A stretch of 5,762 nucleotides of DNA. It comes from Pseudomonadota bacterium (GTDB lineage: Bacteria; Pseudomonadota; Alphaproteobacteria; Rhizobiales; Xanthobacteraceae). The notes beneath the pieces were generated by a model. That model was not told the origin of the DNA. It ran no database searches and saw nothing but the letters and a program-made list of their open reading frames with translations. The stretch spans positions 1 to 5,762 of the forward strand of contig CAUJKG010000183.1 in NCBI GenBank assembly GCA_963205465.1, written 5' to 3'. Both the position numbers and the translations under genes were made by a program. This document shows positions 5,582 to 5,762 of this stretch, piece by piece; position 1 is the stretch's first letter, and each line of letters starts with the position of its first letter.

Positions 5582-5762
5582 ATGTTCGGCATTTCGTTTC
5601 GTAAGGAAAAAGTGCGCGGCGCGCGACGCAGCTTGCAGCGGCTGATCATCGGCTTCGGCCGCAAGAGCGACGGCGCCGCCGCGGTTGAGTTCGCGCTTGT
5701 CGTCGTACCCTTCTTTGCACTTATGTTCGCAATCATCGAACTCGCGCTCGTCTTCTGGGCCG
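5582..5762 (+). CDS. TadE-like pseudopilin (partial, C-terminus outside window)
   Basis: The first 60 residues of a TadE/TadG-type membrane protein. After a basic N-terminus (MFGISFRKEKVRGARRSLQR) comes the diagnostic DGAAAVEFALVVVPFFALMFAIIELALVFWA at 30-60: a glycine (Gly31), then Glu at +5 (Glu36) and Phe at +6, leading into a hydrophobic helix. TadE proteins are minor pseudopilins cut by the Tad prepilin peptidase, here presumably CpaA, after that glycine. The ATG at 5582 has only a weak GCGGA-like ribosome site upstream. The gene runs off the right edge, so whether it is TadE, TadF or a longer TadG with a von Willebrand domain cannot be decided; the short N-terminus before the motif fits TadE. 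Confidence 0.85.
   Translation, partial: MFGISFRKEKVRGARRSLQRLIIGFGRKSDGAAAVEFALVVVPFFALMFAIIELALVFWA

Overview
The window is part of a Tad (tight adherence) / Flp type IVc pilus locus from an alphaproteobacterium. The GC-rich sequence, Caulobacter-type gene content (cpaA to cpaE plus a small Flp pilin), a separate secreted 'pilus assembly N-terminal domain' protein and TTAACC-type motifs suggest a member of the Hyphomicrobiales (Rhizobiales), perhaps in the Bradyrhizobium/Rhodopseudomonas/Afipia branch. The taxon is inferred from family resemblance only.

Layout. The left 4.7 kb is read leftwards. In transcription order it holds flp (4665 to 4504), a strong intrinsic terminator (4479 to 4452), the prepilin peptidase gene cpaA (4342 to 3842), a 171-nt gap with a CtrA-like box, and then the tightly packed set cpaB (3670 to 2885), cpaC (2865 to 1390), cpaD (1373 to 645) and cpaE (645 to beyond the left edge). 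The gaps in that set are 19 nt and 16 nt, and cpaD/cpaE overlap by one base (TGATG). The right part is read rightwards: a secreted protein made mainly of the domain found at the N-terminus of CpaC (4981-5454), and a TadE-like pseudopilin that runs off the right edge (5582 on). A divergent control region of about 315 nt (4666-4980) separates the two arms and is rich in inverted repeats.

How the genes fit together. Flp is the major pilin. CpaA should cleave its leader, and probably that of TadE too, after the glycine preceding the EY/EF motif. CpaC is the outer-membrane secretin, CpaD an outer-membrane lipoprotein and CpaB a periplasmic SAF/RcpC protein that together would form the exit channel. 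CpaE is a MinD/ParA-like ATPase thought to localise or regulate the machine. The motor genes (cpaF, tadB, tadC) are not in the window and would be expected beyond the left edge.

No wholly new system is visible. The parts most worth a second look are the stand-alone CpaC-like domain protein with its C-x3-C pair, the stack of inverted repeats in the flp leader (one embeds the Shine-Dalgarno), a perfect 16-bp palindrome in the divergent region, and CtrA-like boxes before cpaB and, in tandem, before the TadE gene. No rRNA, tRNA, CRISPR array, insertion sequence or pseudogene was seen.
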